DNA of 64,000 nt, from NCBI RefSeq assembly GCF_024713975.1, contig NC_091111.1, positions 14,858,501-14,922,500 of the forward strand, given 5' to 3'. Both the position numbers and the translations under genes were made by a program. Source of the DNA: Paralichthys olivaceus. Lineage: Eukaryota > Chordata > Actinopteri > Pleuronectiformes > Paralichthyidae. The notes under the pieces were generated by a model, which saw only the letters and a list, made by a program, of their open reading frames with translations, did no database searches and was not told the origin of the DNA. This document shows, piece by piece, positions 63,311 to 64,000 of the stretch (the first letter of the stretch is position 1; every line of letters starts with the position of its first letter).

Positions 63311-64000
63311 CAGAGGAGAAAGTTACTGCAGTAACAAGTACTTCACAATCTGCAGCGTTTGAGTGTGTTTTAGTACAAGGACGTAGTATCTGTCAGTACA
63401 TCTCATGTGAGAGCAGTGACTCTCCAGCAGGGCCGGACTCCTGCTTCCAGGGGCCCTGCCCTTCAGTGTGAAACAGTCATAGAGCCAGCTATTGTATGCA
63501 GTTATAACCCTGATCCATTTCAAGGCTTTTATTTGAAAGTCTTATCATTTTCAAACCTTTCCTGCCTTAAGGCAAACCAAAGGGCAGAGTTCACGAGGCA
63601 CTCCTGTATTCTTATTCATGTGAAACCCTTGTTATCGTCCATTTTCACCCACGTTCCTCTCTTTTTCTGCCTCTGGTAAACATTACATTTATTGACATTA
63701 TCATTTTCACAGTTCATCCTGCAAGATCTTCACTCACTGAGGGAGGGGCCTCACAACTACAGGCTGCATTACTTATGTAAGTTTCTGATTATTGCCAGTT
63801 TTGTATCAAACAAATTTGATTATATTCACTTTTCGCCACATAAATAAAAGAGCAGTAGCAAAGGCTAATTCAGTGATTGAGGTTTGATTTTGGGGGGCCC
63901 CTGGTGGCTCACAGGGAGGGCTGGCTCCTCTCCAGGATGTTATCCTGCACCTAAGCAAACCCAGCTTCGTCCCCCAATCAGCCAGTCAATATCAGATACA
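63311..64000. other. Upstream flank of ppp2r5a
   Basis: AT-rich sequence returns after the CpG-rich block. No coding exon, RNA gene or repeat is recognised. Confidence 0.5.

Overview
The window looks like nuclear DNA from a teleost fish, probably a percomorph. Its genes are split into many short exons with GT..AG introns. Introns and intergenic DNA are AT-rich and hold CA, TA and GATA microsatellites plus interspersed repeats of fish type. The encoded proteins are vertebrate, and one is an opsin of a group well represented in fish. No operons, CRISPR arrays, tRNA or rRNA genes were found.

Four protein-coding genes were reconstructed, all on the minus strand and arranged head to tail. (1) The 5' part of rsph3 (1-1890) encodes a radial-spoke protein of motile cilia and runs off the left edge. 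(2) tagap (6240-21676) has 14 coding exons and 862 codons before the stop, encoding a RhoGAP with an upstream PH-like region and a long C-terminal tail. (3) A four-exon opsin of the neuropsin-like group (25646-30119) encodes 407 residues with the retinal-binding lysine in place. (4) ppp2r5a (33302-62222) has 13 coding exons and encodes 517 residues of the B56-alpha regulatory subunit of protein phosphatase 2A. It starts in a GC-rich, CpG-rich promoter region near 62.4-63.3 kb. In all four genes the exon phases join without a frame break, which is the strongest internal support for the models.

The genes do not form a pathway: they serve cilia, lymphocyte Rho signalling, light sensing and phosphatase targeting. 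From memory, RSPH3 and TAGAP are also close neighbours on human 6q25, so that pair looks like conserved synteny. PPP2R5A is on human 1q32, so its neighbourhood here differs.

The remaining DNA is intron and intergenic sequence. The clearest repeat is a roughly 340-bp element with inverted ends and TTAA flanks, like a non-autonomous piggyBac-type MITE, present as two complete copies and several broken ones. Other notable items are a recent 240-265-bp local duplication that interrupts one MITE copy, a 110-nt pure purine run beside the exon for the RhoGAP arginine finger, a perfect 23-bp inverted repeat in a ppp2r5a intron, and an asparagine run in the PPP2R5A tail. The opsin has Thr where most opsins have the acidic residue of the (D/E)RY motif. 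I did not find a clearly new multi-gene system.
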